Assembly: GCA_902798425.1 (NCBI GenBank)
Contig: CADBWR010000017.1
Coordinates: forward strand, 1 to 58,854
Length of the DNA stretch: 58,854 bases
Direction: 5' to 3'
DNA from: an uncultured Bacteroidales bacterium
GTDB lineage: Bacteria > Bacteroidota > Bacteroidia > Bacteroidales > Bacteroidaceae
The notes beneath the pieces are model-generated. The model did not search any database. It saw nothing but the letters and a program-made list of their open reading frames with translations, and was not told the origin of the DNA. Numbering within the stretch: position 1 is the first letter of the stretch; every line of letters begins with the position of its first letter. Of this stretch, positions 42,271 through 50,674 are shown one piece after another. The position numbers and the translations under genes were made by a program.

Positions 42271-43374
42271 TCATTCTGTATAGTTGTGATCTACCACAAT
42301 GACGACACGTGTCTCAGGAACCAACGGTTGTAGTTCGTTGGCAAGCTGGCTCACTAACAATGTGTCGTCGTGGACAGAGACGTCAGGGACTACGTCAACG
42401 GAGAGGTATTTAATCTTCTCTGAATAATAGAAACCGTGTACCTGAACAATATCCTTATGACGGGCTATGGTCTGCATGACTATAGCCTGTAGCTCGGCGC
42501 GTCGGTTGTCGCCCGTAGCAACGGCATAGACGCCAACGGTCATAACAATGCCGTACTTCTCGAACATACGAGTAGAGATCTGGCGTGTCAGACCATGAAT
42601 ATCGTGAGCTGTCATCGTATCATATACGTTGATGTGCAGCGAACCAATCTTCACATCGGGACCGTAGTTATGCAGTATCAGGTCAAACACACCGTGGACG
42701 TCCTCAAAGTCGGAGACCTCCTTCTGAATCTGTTTGGCGAAGTCCTGTGAGATACTCGTTCCCAGCAGTTCGTTGATAGGCGAAGCCAGCATCTCGATAC
42801 CGGCCTTGATGATGACGATGGATATCAGTGCACCCAAGATGCCGTCAAGCGACACACCCCACAGCAACATAACACCCGCAGAAAGGAGTGTTGCCAGCGT
42901 GATAACAGCGTCGAACAGTGCATCAGAACCTGACGCAATCAAGGCATCACTCTTCAACTGCTGGCCCTTGCGTTTCACGTATTGGCCAAGGATGAGTTTC
43001 ACCACAATGGCGACAACAATGACAACCAATGTGGTGGTAGTATATTCTGGCTCGGTAGGGTCAAAAATTTTCTTGCCCGACTCAATGAGTGAGGTGATAC
43101 CTGCGGACAACACGATAACAGCAATGATGATGGCACTGAAGTATTCAACGCGGCCGAAGCCGAAGGGATGCTTCCTATCGGCAGGGCGCTGCGAGAGCTT
43201 AGTTCCTACGATTGTGATAACACTTGACAGTGCATCGCTTAAATTGTTGACAGCATCCATCACGATGGCTACAGAACTGGCCAGAATACCTACTGCTGCC
43301 TTGAAGCCTGCCAACAGCAGGTTGGCAGAAATGCCTATCCAACTGGTACGAATGATTTCTTGACTTCTATCCAT
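42271..43374 (-). CDS. Cation diffusion facilitator (CDF) metal transporter
   Basis: A 367-aa metal/proton antiporter of the inner membrane, with about six membrane segments in the first 210 residues and a cytosolic ferredoxin-like domain after them. The metal-site Asp residues lie in VMDAVNNLSDAL at about 38-49 and ASGSDALFDAV at about 145-155; HPFGFGRVEYFSA is a family motif. The presence of Asn next to Asp in the first motif makes the metal hard to guess (Zn, Fe or Mn). A good minus-strand promoter box TACCTTTG is at 43398-43405. Confidence 0.88.
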   Translation of the reverse strand: MDRSQEIIRTSWIGISANLLLAGFKAAVGILASSVAIVMDAVNNLSDALSSVITIVGTKLSQRPADRKHPFGFGRVEYFSAIIIAVIVLSAGITSLIESGKKIFDPTEPEYTTTTLVVIVVAIVVKLILGQYVKRKGQQLKSDALIASGSDALFDAVITLATLLSAGVMLLWGVSLDGILGALISIVIIKAGIEMLASPINELLGTSISQDFAKQIQKEVSDFEDVHGVFDLILHNYGPDVKIGSLHINVYDTMTAHDIHGLTRQISTRMFEKYGIVMTVGVYAVATGDNRRAELQAIVMQTIARHKDIVQVHGFYYSEKIKYLSVDVVPDVSVHDDTLLVSQLANELQPLVPETRVVIVVDHNYTE

Positions 43375-43397
43375 ATTGTTTATTCTATCATTGGCAG

Positions 43398-43405
43398 CAA
43401 AGGTA
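43398..43405 (-). promoter_or_regulatory. Promoter box of the CDF transporter gene
   Basis: Minus-strand TACCTTTG about 24 nt before the ATG. Confidence 0.75.
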
Positions 43406-43459
43406 CAAAAAAAATTTCAAAAAAGACAAATTATACTTTACAAATGAATCATATAAAAC

Positions 43460-43493
43460 AAAGAGTCCGTCTCCTCATGGAAACGGACTCTTT
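43460..43493 (-). terminator. Terminator of secDF
   Basis: AAAGAGTCCGT (43460-43470) pairs with ACGGACTCTTT (43483-43493); on the minus strand the stem is followed by gttttatat. It lies 21 nt after the secDF stop. Confidence 0.85.
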
Positions 43494-43513
43494 AATTATA
43501 GCGTTTTAAAAAC

Positions 43514-46500
43514 TTATGCAGCGGCAGACTCTTCCTCCTCACGGATGGTGCGTCCCATCACAAGGAATGCTGTAGGAGCAGCGATGAAGAGTGAAGACAG
43601 CGTACCGAAGATAACACCGAGAATCATAGCGAATGAGAAGCTGCGGATAGAATCACCACCGAGGATGAAGATACACAGCAACACAATCAGTGTTGTTACA
43701 GAGGTGTTGATGGTACGAGCCAGCGTCTGGTTCAGCGAGTCGTTGAAGAGCTGCTGGCGGTCGCGCTTGCCATAGAGCTGGAAGTTCTCACGGATACGGT
43801 CGAAGACGACCACTTTATCGTTGATAGAGTAACCGATCACGGTCAGGATAGCACCGATGAATACCTGGTCGATCTCCAGCGACATGGGAACGATGCCCCA
43901 CAGTGCAGAGTACATACCGACAACAACCAAGGCATCGAGAGCCAGGGCAATGGTAGCACCTGTCGAGTAAGCAACGTTGCGGAAGCGCAGCAGGATGTAC
44001 AGGAAGATGGCAATCAGAGCGATGATAACGCTGATGATAGCACCATAGGTGATGTCCTTAGCAACAGCAGGACCAACCTTTGCTGAGCTGATGATAGAAC
44101 CACCCTCACGAACGTCGGGGTTCTTGAAGTCCTCAACATTTGCCTGGCTGATGAAGCCACCCTTTTTCAGAGCGTTATAGAGAATGGTCTCTGCCTCGTC
44201 GTCAACAGTAGGACTGTTAGACTCGATATCCCAGTTGGTAGATACACGGATGGTCTTGCCATCGGTACCCAGAGCAATAACGCTGGTGTTAGCCTCCTTA
44301 CCTGCGTTCTCACCGATGGTGTTTACGAAGGTACCGGCCAAAGACTGACGAACCTGCTCAACGGGAGTCTCCTTGTCGAGGGTAACAACATAGTTACGAC
44401 CACCTGTGAAGTCGATGCTCTGGCTGAGTCCGCGAACAGCGAATGATACGCAGAACAGTACAGCAGCAACACCCCAGATGAGGAATGACTTCTTATAAGT
44501 ACCCATGAAGTTGTACTTGGCATTCTGCATCAGATTCTTAGAGTAGCCAGTGACGAAGGTCAGGTTCAGCCACTTGTCTTTCTTCAGGCGGTTCTCATAG
44601 ACCAGACGGGTCAGGAACACGGCGGTGAAGAACGAGCAGAAGATACCGATGATCCAAGTGGTAGCGAAGCCCTTGACAGGACCTGTACCGAAGAACAACA
44701 GGATGAAGCCGGTAATCAGAGAGGTGACGTTAGAGTCGAAGATAGCGCTGAAGGCGTTAGAATAACCCTTCTGCAGAGCCTCCTTCAGGCTAAGACCGCG
44801 CTTCAGCTCTTCCTTGATACGCTCGTAGATCAGCACGTTAGCATCCACAGCAGTACCCAGTGTCAGCACGATACCGGCGATACCAGGCATCGTCAGGGCT
44901 GCCTGGAACGACGTCAGAATACCCAGTGTGAAGAACAGGTTGAACAGCAGGGCGATATCTGCAAGGATACCGGGGATGAAGCCGTACAGCATAATCATGT
45001 AAACCATCAGCAGCACAAAGGCAACGATGAATGAAATGATACCCTGCTGGATAGACTGTGCACCCAGTGAGGGACCAACGACCTCTTCCTGTACGATGCG
45101 GGTAGGAGCCGGCATCTTACCAGAGTTCAGCGTGTTGGCCAAGTCCTTGGTATCTTCGATGGTGAAGTTACCGGTAATCTGTGAGTTACCACCGTCAATC
45201 TGTGTTAAGATACGGGGAGCAGAGTAAACGGCATCGTCGAGCACGATGGCTACGCCACGACCGATGTTCTGCTTGGTAATCTGGCTCCAACGGCGTGCAC
45301 CGTCAGAATTCATCTGCATAGAGACAGAGGGGTGACCCATCTGATCGAAGTCGTCCTTAGAAGAGGTTATCACGTCACCCTCCAGTGGAGCACGGCCGTT
45401 AGGCTCGGTAACCTTCAGGGCATACAGAGCGAAGATGTCACCACGGGTATTCTCACCGCCAAAGTCCTCAGGCTTAGCGCCCCAGCGCAGCTTACACTCA
45501 GCAGGCAGCACGGTGGCAGCAACCTCAGAATAGATAACCTTGTCAACAGCAGCGGTATCGCGAGCGTTAGCATAACCTACGATAGCCAGGCCCTGACCCT
45601 GTACGGGCTGGAAGACACTGAACAGAGGATTCTGCTTCTTAGCCTCAGCAACAGCCTTGTCGTCAGCCTTAGCATCCTTTTTGGCCAGCTTAGCAGTCAG
45701 GTCTGTAGTAGCAGCGGCAGCAGCAGTTGTGTCAGCAGCAGCCTCAGCGACGGTTGAGTCAGCAACCTCCTCAACAGCACCGCTGGCAACAGCAGCGTAC
45801 TTCTGGTTCAATTGAGCCAGCAGGGGAACAATCTCCTGTGTGTTATAGGTCTCCCAGAACTCAAGGTTGGCAGAACCCTGCAGCAACTTACGCACACGCT
45901 CGGGCTCTTTAACACCAGGCATCTCGACCATAATACGGCCTGACTGACCCTCCAGCTTCTGGATGTTGGGCTGAACAACGCCGAACTTATCGATACGGTT
46001 GCGAACAACATTAAACGAGTTATCTACGGCAGACTGTACCTCAGCACGCAGAGCGTTCTCAACCTCTGAGTCGCTTGACTGGGTGCTTACCTTGCCCTTC
46101 ATCTGCTGAGTAGCGAACACAGCTGCCAGGGGGCGGCCGTTACTGTTCTGCTTCCAATACTTGATGAAGAGTGAGATAAAGTCATCCTGACTGGTCTCTT
46201 CTTCTTTCTTAGCCTCGTCCATAGACTTCTTGTAGGCTGCATCGGTCTTGTGGTCGGCCAGCACGTCGATTACATCGGGTACTGACACCTCAAGAATAAC
46301 GTTCATACCACCTTTCAAGTCAAGGCCAAGTCCCATCTCCAACTCGCGGCACTGCTTGAAAGAATAAATTCCGCAGTACACTTTCTCGTTCATGATTGAG
46401 TCGAGGTACTCCTGACCTGCCTCCTCACCCATGGCAGCAGCCTTACTCTCGTAATGACGTGTTACAAAGGTGAAGGAAAGGTAGAAGCAGCAAACGAGAA

Positions 46501-46543
46501 TCAAGACGATTGCGATAAACTTTACAATTCCTTTGTTTTGCAT
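43514..46543 (-). CDS. secDF: SecDF fusion, protein export membrane subunit
   Basis: A 1009-aa fusion of SecD and SecF, the proton-driven part of the Sec machinery that helps pull exported proteins across the membrane. The fused form is usual in Bacteroidota. Residues about 1-640 are SecD: first membrane helix, long periplasmic domain (GLDLKGGMNVILEV at about 73-86), then six helices. SecF starts at about 670 (IDFTGGRNYVV) with its own helix block. An Ala/Thr/Val-rich insert of about 60 residues near 255-310 is unlike the core and probably lies in the periplasm. A single gene with its own promoter at 46590-46597. Confidence 0.95.
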   Translation of the reverse strand: MQNKGIVKFIAIVLILVCCFYLSFTFVTRHYESKAAAMGEEAGQEYLDSIMNEKVYCGIYSFKQCRELEMGLGLDLKGGMNVILEVSVPDVIDVLADHKTDAAYKKSMDEAKKEEETSQDDFISLFIKYWKQNSNGRPLAAVFATQQMKGKVSTQSSDSEVENALRAEVQSAVDNSFNVVRNRIDKFGVVQPNIQKLEGQSGRIMVEMPGVKEPERVRKLLQGSANLEFWETYNTQEIVPLLAQLNQKYAAVASGAVEEVADSTVAEAAADTTAAAAATTDLTAKLAKKDAKADDKAVAEAKKQNPLFSVFQPVQGQGLAIVGYANARDTAAVDKVIYSEVAATVLPAECKLRWGAKPEDFGGENTRGDIFALYALKVTEPNGRAPLEGDVITSSKDDFDQMGHPSVSMQMNSDGARRWSQITKQNIGRGVAIVLDDAVYSAPRILTQIDGGNSQITGNFTIEDTKDLANTLNSGKMPAPTRIVQEEVVGPSLGAQSIQQGIISFIVAFVLLMVYMIMLYGFIPGILADIALLFNLFFTLGILTSFQAALTMPGIAGIVLTLGTAVDANVLIYERIKEELKRGLSLKEALQKGYSNAFSAIFDSNVTSLITGFILLFFGTGPVKGFATTWIIGIFCSFFTAVFLTRLVYENRLKKDKWLNLTFVTGYSKNLMQNAKYNFMGTYKKSFLIWGVAAVLFCVSFAVRGLSQSIDFTGGRNYVVTLDKETPVEQVRQSLAGTFVNTIGENAGKEANTSVIALGTDGKTIRVSTNWDIESNSPTVDDEAETILYNALKKGGFISQANVEDFKNPDVREGGSIISSAKVGPAVAKDITYGAIISVIIALIAIFLYILLRFRNVAYSTGATIALALDALVVVGMYSALWGIVPMSLEIDQVFIGAILTVIGYSINDKVVVFDRIRENFQLYGKRDRQQLFNDSLNQTLARTINTSVTTLIVLLCIFILGGDSIRSFSFAMILGVIFGTLSSLFIAAPTAFLVMGRTIREEEESAAA

Positions 46544-46589
46544 TGTTTGATTTTATTGTTATATTTAATGTTTGCGCATTTTTAGCCCG

Positions 46590-46597
46590 CAAATATA
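46590..46597 (-). promoter_or_regulatory. Promoter box of secDF
   Basis: Minus-strand TATATTTG, about 47 nt before the ATG. Confidence 0.7.
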
Positions 46598-46649
46598 CAC
46601 ATTTTTCTCCACTTACAGAAATTTATTTGGAAAAATCGTGTGATTTTCA

Positions 46650-47750
46650 TTATTTTACACCAATTTTTAACCAACAGACCATCGGAAAATGGTCACTAGC
46701 ATCCATTTTGGAGTCAACAAGACACTGATAGGGAGTAATGTCTGAAGAACAGAATATGTGGTCAATGCGGAACGAGAACGCTTTCTGATTATATGACAAT
46801 CCAACACCACGCCCTGTCTCGACGAAACAGTCGCGTAATCGCTTGGCAACCATGTAGCGGGAGAAAGAGATGGGATTATCGTTGAAGTCACCACAGACAA
46901 TGACAGGATAATCGTCCAAAAACTGATCGACATAGTCGCAGACTGCTTCTACCTGTGAGGAGCGGACAGAATTGGCTTCAGCCAACTTAACCATTAACAG
47001 CTGCGACTCAGCACGGACGGAGTCACGCGCCATCTCACCCTTCAGTATCTGACGGTACTGTCGGCGGTCTTCCTGATTCAGATGACAACTCTCGAAATGA
47101 TTGTTCACCACAATGACAGTATCTTTACCCACCCTTAGCCACCATGCTGCACTGCCATTGTTGCTGATTGTGGAGTAGTCGATGCGGTCACGACGGATGA
47201 TGGGGTATTTTGTATGAATGCCCAGACAATTGAAACGGGTATTGTCATTGCATAAGACAATGGTATCGTTATACTGCAGTCCGCGCTCCTCGTACTGTTT
47301 GAAACAGTAGCGGCGCCACGTATCTATATCCTCCTGCAGACAGACGATGTCTGCCTGTTCTTCTATCAAGTAGTCAAGTACCTTCTCAAAACCATGCTCA
47401 TACTTATAGTTCCCACCATAGCCACAGACGTTATAAGACACCAACTTCAAGGCGTCGTCGGGAGGAGTGTCTAGGCCGTTGATAGGCATATATATAGAAA
47501 TAGGTACGTACGAGAGGATAAAACCTGCTGTAGGCAACCACGCTCTTGTCCACTTGAAGATGAGCCAGAATACCAAGAAGCCCAGATTGGCAACCAACAA
47601 GAAAGGGAAGGTCATACCGATGGTTGAAACCAGGGGATGCTCGGCAGGATGGATGCGGTCGCTAAACCCCACCAACAGCATCACGATGACAAGTCCCACA
47701 TTGGCACCAGTCATCAACTGTATGATCCACTGCTTCAGTTTACTAATCAC
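46650..47750 (-). CDS. Membrane-anchored endonuclease/exonuclease/phosphatase-family protein
   Basis: A 366-aa protein with three hydrophobic segments in the first 95 residues and an EEP domain after them. Catalytic motifs are YNVCGYGGN at about 106, CLQED at about 137 (metal Glu), NHFES at about 218, CGDFNDNP at about 287 and the final DHFPM. It may be a nuclease or a phospholipid/sphingolipid phosphodiesterase; which one cannot be decided here. Its ATG overlaps the stop of the rhomboid gene by 4 nt, so they are co-translated. Confidence 0.82.
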   Translation of the reverse strand: MISKLKQWIIQLMTGANVGLVIVMLLVGFSDRIHPAEHPLVSTIGMTFPFLLVANLGFLVFWLIFKWTRAWLPTAGFILSYVPISIYMPINGLDTPPDDALKLVSYNVCGYGGNYKYEHGFEKVLDYLIEEQADIVCLQEDIDTWRRYCFKQYEERGLQYNDTIVLCNDNTRFNCLGIHTKYPIIRRDRIDYSTISNNGSAAWWLRVGKDTVIVVNNHFESCHLNQEDRRQYRQILKGEMARDSVRAESQLLMVKLAEANSVRSSQVEAVCDYVDQFLDDYPVIVCGDFNDNPISFSRYMVAKRLRDCFVETGRGVGLSYNQKAFSFRIDHIFCSSDITPYQCLVDSKMDASDHFPMVCWLKIGVK

Positions 47751-48676
47751 GACGGACGTTTCTGCTCAAACAACTTCTTCTTTTCCTCCTTCGTCAGACT
47801 ATCATAGCCACTCTTACGAATCTTGTCCAAGATGGCATCAATCTCTTCCTGATTCTGCTTCTGACGCACGTTATACTCTTCATCAGTCTCGCGGCGGCGC
47901 TCTTCCCACCGCATCTGTTCGGCATGCATGCGCTGGTTGTGCTGACGATCCTCGTACTTACGTCGCAGGTTGTCGAAGAACTCCTGACCATAGCTACGAC
48001 CGAAACGCTGACTGCTGTCAGGGTGGTTACGCCAATAGCGAATAAGCAAATAGCCAAACAGCATACCTCCCAAGTGCGCCATGTGAGCCACACCATCACC
48101 AGGTCCACTCATCGCCGAGAACAGCTCAATAGCTATATAGCCCACGATGAGCCATTTGGCCTTGATGGGGAATGGAAAGGGTATAATGAACATACGCTCG
48201 TTGGGGAATATCATACCAAAGGACAGCAAGATGCCATAGACAGCTCCTGAAGCTCCAATGGTTGTCCACAGGTTAATATAGCTGTCCATGGAGATTCGTG
48301 CACCTCCCATGCTAACATACTGATAGTCCGCCAGCCCTTGATACAGATAGCTGCCGTACTGCGCCATTTCCTGAACAATACCAGCACCAACACCACACAC
48401 AATGTAATAAAAAAGGAATTTCTTCGGTCCCCATACACGCTCTATCACGGAGCCAAACATCCACAGGGCAAACATATTAAACAGAATATGCGTAAAGCCG
48501 CCATGAAGGAACATATAGGTGAAGAACTGATAAAAGTGGAAGTCACTAGCCTTAAAGAAGTGCAAGCCCAGCAGAGCGTTTAAATCCACGCCACTACGCT
48601 GAAGCACCCATGAGGCTAGGAAAGCCAAAATGTTTATGACCAACAGATTCTTGGTCATTGTTGGAATATTGTTCAT
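47747..48676 (-). CDS. Rhomboid-family intramembrane serine protease
   Basis: A 309-aa inner-membrane protease with six membrane helices in the first 215 residues. Catalytic Ser is in GASGAVYG (about residue 143) and His in AHMAHLGGM (about residue 198); the first helix-loop carries HGGFTHILFNM, a rhomboid motif. A charged C-terminal tail of about 90 residues with a helical EEIDAILDKIRKSGYDSL motif is common in Bacteroidota rhomboids. The target is unknown. First gene of a pair with the EEP protein. Confidence 0.88.
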   Translation of the reverse strand: MNNIPTMTKNLLVINILAFLASWVLQRSGVDLNALLGLHFFKASDFHFYQFFTYMFLHGGFTHILFNMFALWMFGSVIERVWGPKKFLFYYIVCGVGAGIVQEMAQYGSYLYQGLADYQYVSMGGARISMDSYINLWTTIGASGAVYGILLSFGMIFPNERMFIIPFPFPIKAKWLIVGYIAIELFSAMSGPGDGVAHMAHLGGMLFGYLLIRYWRNHPDSSQRFGRSYGQEFFDNLRRKYEDRQHNQRMHAEQMRWEERRRETDEEYNVRQKQNQEEIDAILDKIRKSGYDSLTKEEKKKLFEQKRPS

Positions 48677-48689
48677 CTTCTACTTGACG

Positions 48690-48718
48690 ATTTGACTATT
48701 TACGATTTGACATTTATC
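48690..48718 (+). repeat. Heptamer-like repeat in the leader of the rhomboid gene
   Basis: Units atttgac, (t)atttacg, atttgac, atttatc; one step is 8 nt and the others 7. The tract lies between the rhomboid promoter and its ATG, so it is transcribed in the 5' untranslated region. Confidence 0.6.
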
Positions 48719-48751
48719 CCTTTGTAGCAAGAAACGTGCCACTTATCGCCG

Positions 48752-48759
48752 CAAAATTA
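48752..48759 (-). promoter_or_regulatory. Promoter box of the rhomboid operon
   Basis: Minus-strand TAATTTTG, about 76 nt before the ATG. Confidence 0.6.
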
Positions 48760-48841
48760 CGAAAAATATCTGGTTTTTGGCACTAAAAAGGGGTAATACA
48801 AACTTTTTTTTATTAAATAAGCAATTTTTTTCCATTTTTTG

Positions 48842-48872
48842 TTTGTTTTTTCACAAGATTATCCTATATTTG
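48842..48872 (+). promoter_or_regulatory. Promoter of the HU gene
   Basis: TTTG at 48842-48845 and TATATTTG at 48865-48872 with 19 nt between. It fits the Bacteroidota consensus fully. Confidence 0.8.
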
Positions 48873-48924
48873 CGTTCAGATTTCGAATTAAACTATTTAT
48901 CATTCACTTTAAAACAACAAAATT

Positions 48925-49200
48925 ATGAACAAAACAGAATTGATTGATCAGATCGCAGCAGGCGCTGGTTTGACAAAAGTTGATGCAAAGAAGGCTCTCG
49001 ATGCTACAGTAGCAGCTATCAAGGACGCACTGGTTAAGGGTGACAAGATTCAACTCGTAGGTTTCGGCACATTCGCTGTTGCTGAGAAGCCCGCTCGTGA
49101 GGGTATTAACCCCGCTACCAAGCAGAAGATTAAGATCGCTGCCAAGAAGGTTGCTAAGTTCAAGGCTGGTGCAGAACTCGCTGAGGCTGTCAACAAGTAA
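48925..49200 (+). CDS. HU-family DNA-binding protein
   Basis: A 91-aa histone-like protein that bends and packs DNA as a dimer. MNKTELIDQIAAGAGLTKVD is a canonical HU N-terminus; the arm region has VGFGTFAVAEKPAREGINPA with the Pro that intercalates (here INPATK). Codon use is strongly biased as in highly expressed genes. It has its own promoter and terminator. Confidence 0.95.
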   Translation: MNKTELIDQIAAGAGLTKVDAKKALDATVAAIKDALVKGDKIQLVGFGTFAVAEKPAREGINPATKQKIKIAAKKVAKFKAGAELAEAVNK

Positions 49201-49221
49201 TTCTTGTTAAGAAAAAATCAC

Positions 49222-49251
49222 AAGAGGACTTCATTAAGATGAGGTCCTCTT
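49222..49251 (+). terminator. Terminator of the HU gene
   Basis: AAGAGGAC with TCAT (49222 on) pairs with ATGA and GTCCTCTT (to 49251), followed by tctattta. Confidence 0.85.
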
Positions 49252-49349
49252 TCTATTTATACAACCAGCTGATACGCTAATTAGCTGTTGAGAGAGCATC
49301 AAGTCATTAAACGAATTCTAACTATTAACTTAACAACACACACAACACA

Positions 49350-50612
49350 ATGAAAAAGATCTTCCATATCCTACTACTGCTAACTATCGCAGTGACCACA
49401 TGGGCACAGGGCTGCAACGCCTTGGAACAAGTAAAGAATGACCCACGGAAAGCCTACGGCACAGACTACCCCTACCCTTACGAGAACGTAGCACTAACAA
49501 AGGCGCCTAGCGGCTACAAGCCTTTCTACATTAGTCACTATGGTCGACACGGCTCACGCTACTTCTGGAACGACGTATTGTACCGTGAAATTGATTCAGT
49601 GCTCACTAAAGCTCACAATCTCGGTCTGCTAACACCTATTGGCGAACGCTTCCGCGAGAAATACAATATCTGTAAAGACGAATTGGCACTGGGCGTCAGT
49701 GAACTAAGCGACAAAGGATGGGAGCAACACCAGTATATTGCCCGTACCATGTACAATAACTTCCCCGAGGTATTCAAAGACGGTGGCGATGTGTATGCCA
49801 TCTCCTCACTGGTAGGACGCTGCGTGATGAGTATGGCCGCATTCTGTCTGGAACTGACACAGTGTAACCCGAAGATAGAAATCCGTGAAGAGTCAGCCCG
49901 TAAGATATTAGATGGTGTAAAGCCCGACGACCGCCAGAACCCGCTGCGCAAACGTTGGCCACGCTCGAAGCCTCGCTACGAGAAGAACAGGAGTCTGTTC
50001 CTGAGTAAGGACTCGCTGAGAGAGGTTATCGTGCCCCGTGTGTTTACAAGCACGGAGGGACTGCCCGACAAGCCACACCATATTGGCAGCAACCTCATCA
50101 ACCTCTACACATCACTGCCCAGCATCGGACAAGAGGGTATCATGGAAGGGATTATTACTGACGAAGAACTGGCAGCACGATGGGAAACAGAGAATCTTGG
50201 CGGCTATTCGTGGGTCTTCGGGCCACGCTACGACATGATACCCATTCTAAAGGATATCATCCAGAAGGCCGACGACGTAGTGAACGGCAAGACGCGACGA
50301 GCTGCAGATCTCCGCTTTGGTCACGACACTTGTTTAGGGCCACTTACCGTACTGATGGGCATCAATGGTGCTGATAAAGACCCAGAGGACCCTTACGAAG
50401 TAAAGAACTGTTACCAGACCTGGGAAACATGTAAGGCATCAAACATACAACTGATTTTCTACCAGAGCAAGAAACAAGGACAGGATGTTCTGATGAAGTG
50501 CCTGATGAATGGTCAGGAGGCCTCGCTACCACTGCCAGGAGACCTGTATCCCTACTACCGCTGGAATGATTTCAAAAAGTTTTTTACCGACCGCTGCAAC
50601 AGCGTGAAATAA
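49350..50612 (+). CDS. Exported histidine acid phosphatase-like protein
   Basis: Predicted 420-aa exported phosphatase of the histidine acid (branch 2, phytase/MINPP-like) group. The signal peptide is residues 1-19 (TWAQ). The catalytic motif SHYGRHGSR at about residues 61-69 has the nucleophile His; the proton donor motif appears as FGHDTCLG at about 323-330. Such enzymes release phosphate from inositol phosphates or other esters in the periplasm or outside. It stands alone; a terminator follows directly. A promoter is not clearly seen in the 98 nt between the HU terminator and the ATG. Confidence 0.85.
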   Translation: MKKIFHILLLLTIAVTTWAQGCNALEQVKNDPRKAYGTDYPYPYENVALTKAPSGYKPFYISHYGRHGSRYFWNDVLYREIDSVLTKAHNLGLLTPIGERFREKYNICKDELALGVSELSDKGWEQHQYIARTMYNNFPEVFKDGGDVYAISSLVGRCVMSMAAFCLELTQCNPKIEIREESARKILDGVKPDDRQNPLRKRWPRSKPRYEKNRSLFLSKDSLREVIVPRVFTSTEGLPDKPHHIGSNLINLYTSLPSIGQEGIMEGIITDEELAARWETENLGGYSWVFGPRYDMIPILKDIIQKADDVVNGKTRRAADLRFGHDTCLGPLTVLMGINGADKDPEDPYEVKNCYQTWETCKASNIQLIFYQSKKQGQDVLMKCLMNGQEASLPLPGDLYPYYRWNDFKKFFTDRCNSVK

Positions 50613-50615
50613 ACT

Positions 50616-50650
50616 AACGCCCATCATGCTACGACAGCACGATGGGCGTT
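50616..50650. terminator. Bidirectional terminator between the phosphatase and rpoC
   Basis: AACGCCCATC (50616-50625) pairs with GATGGGCGTT (50641-50650); T-rich on both sides. It ends the phosphatase gene and, on the minus strand, rpoBC. Confidence 0.85.
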
Positions 50651-50674
50651 TTCTTAGTATAGTCGGAATGAAAA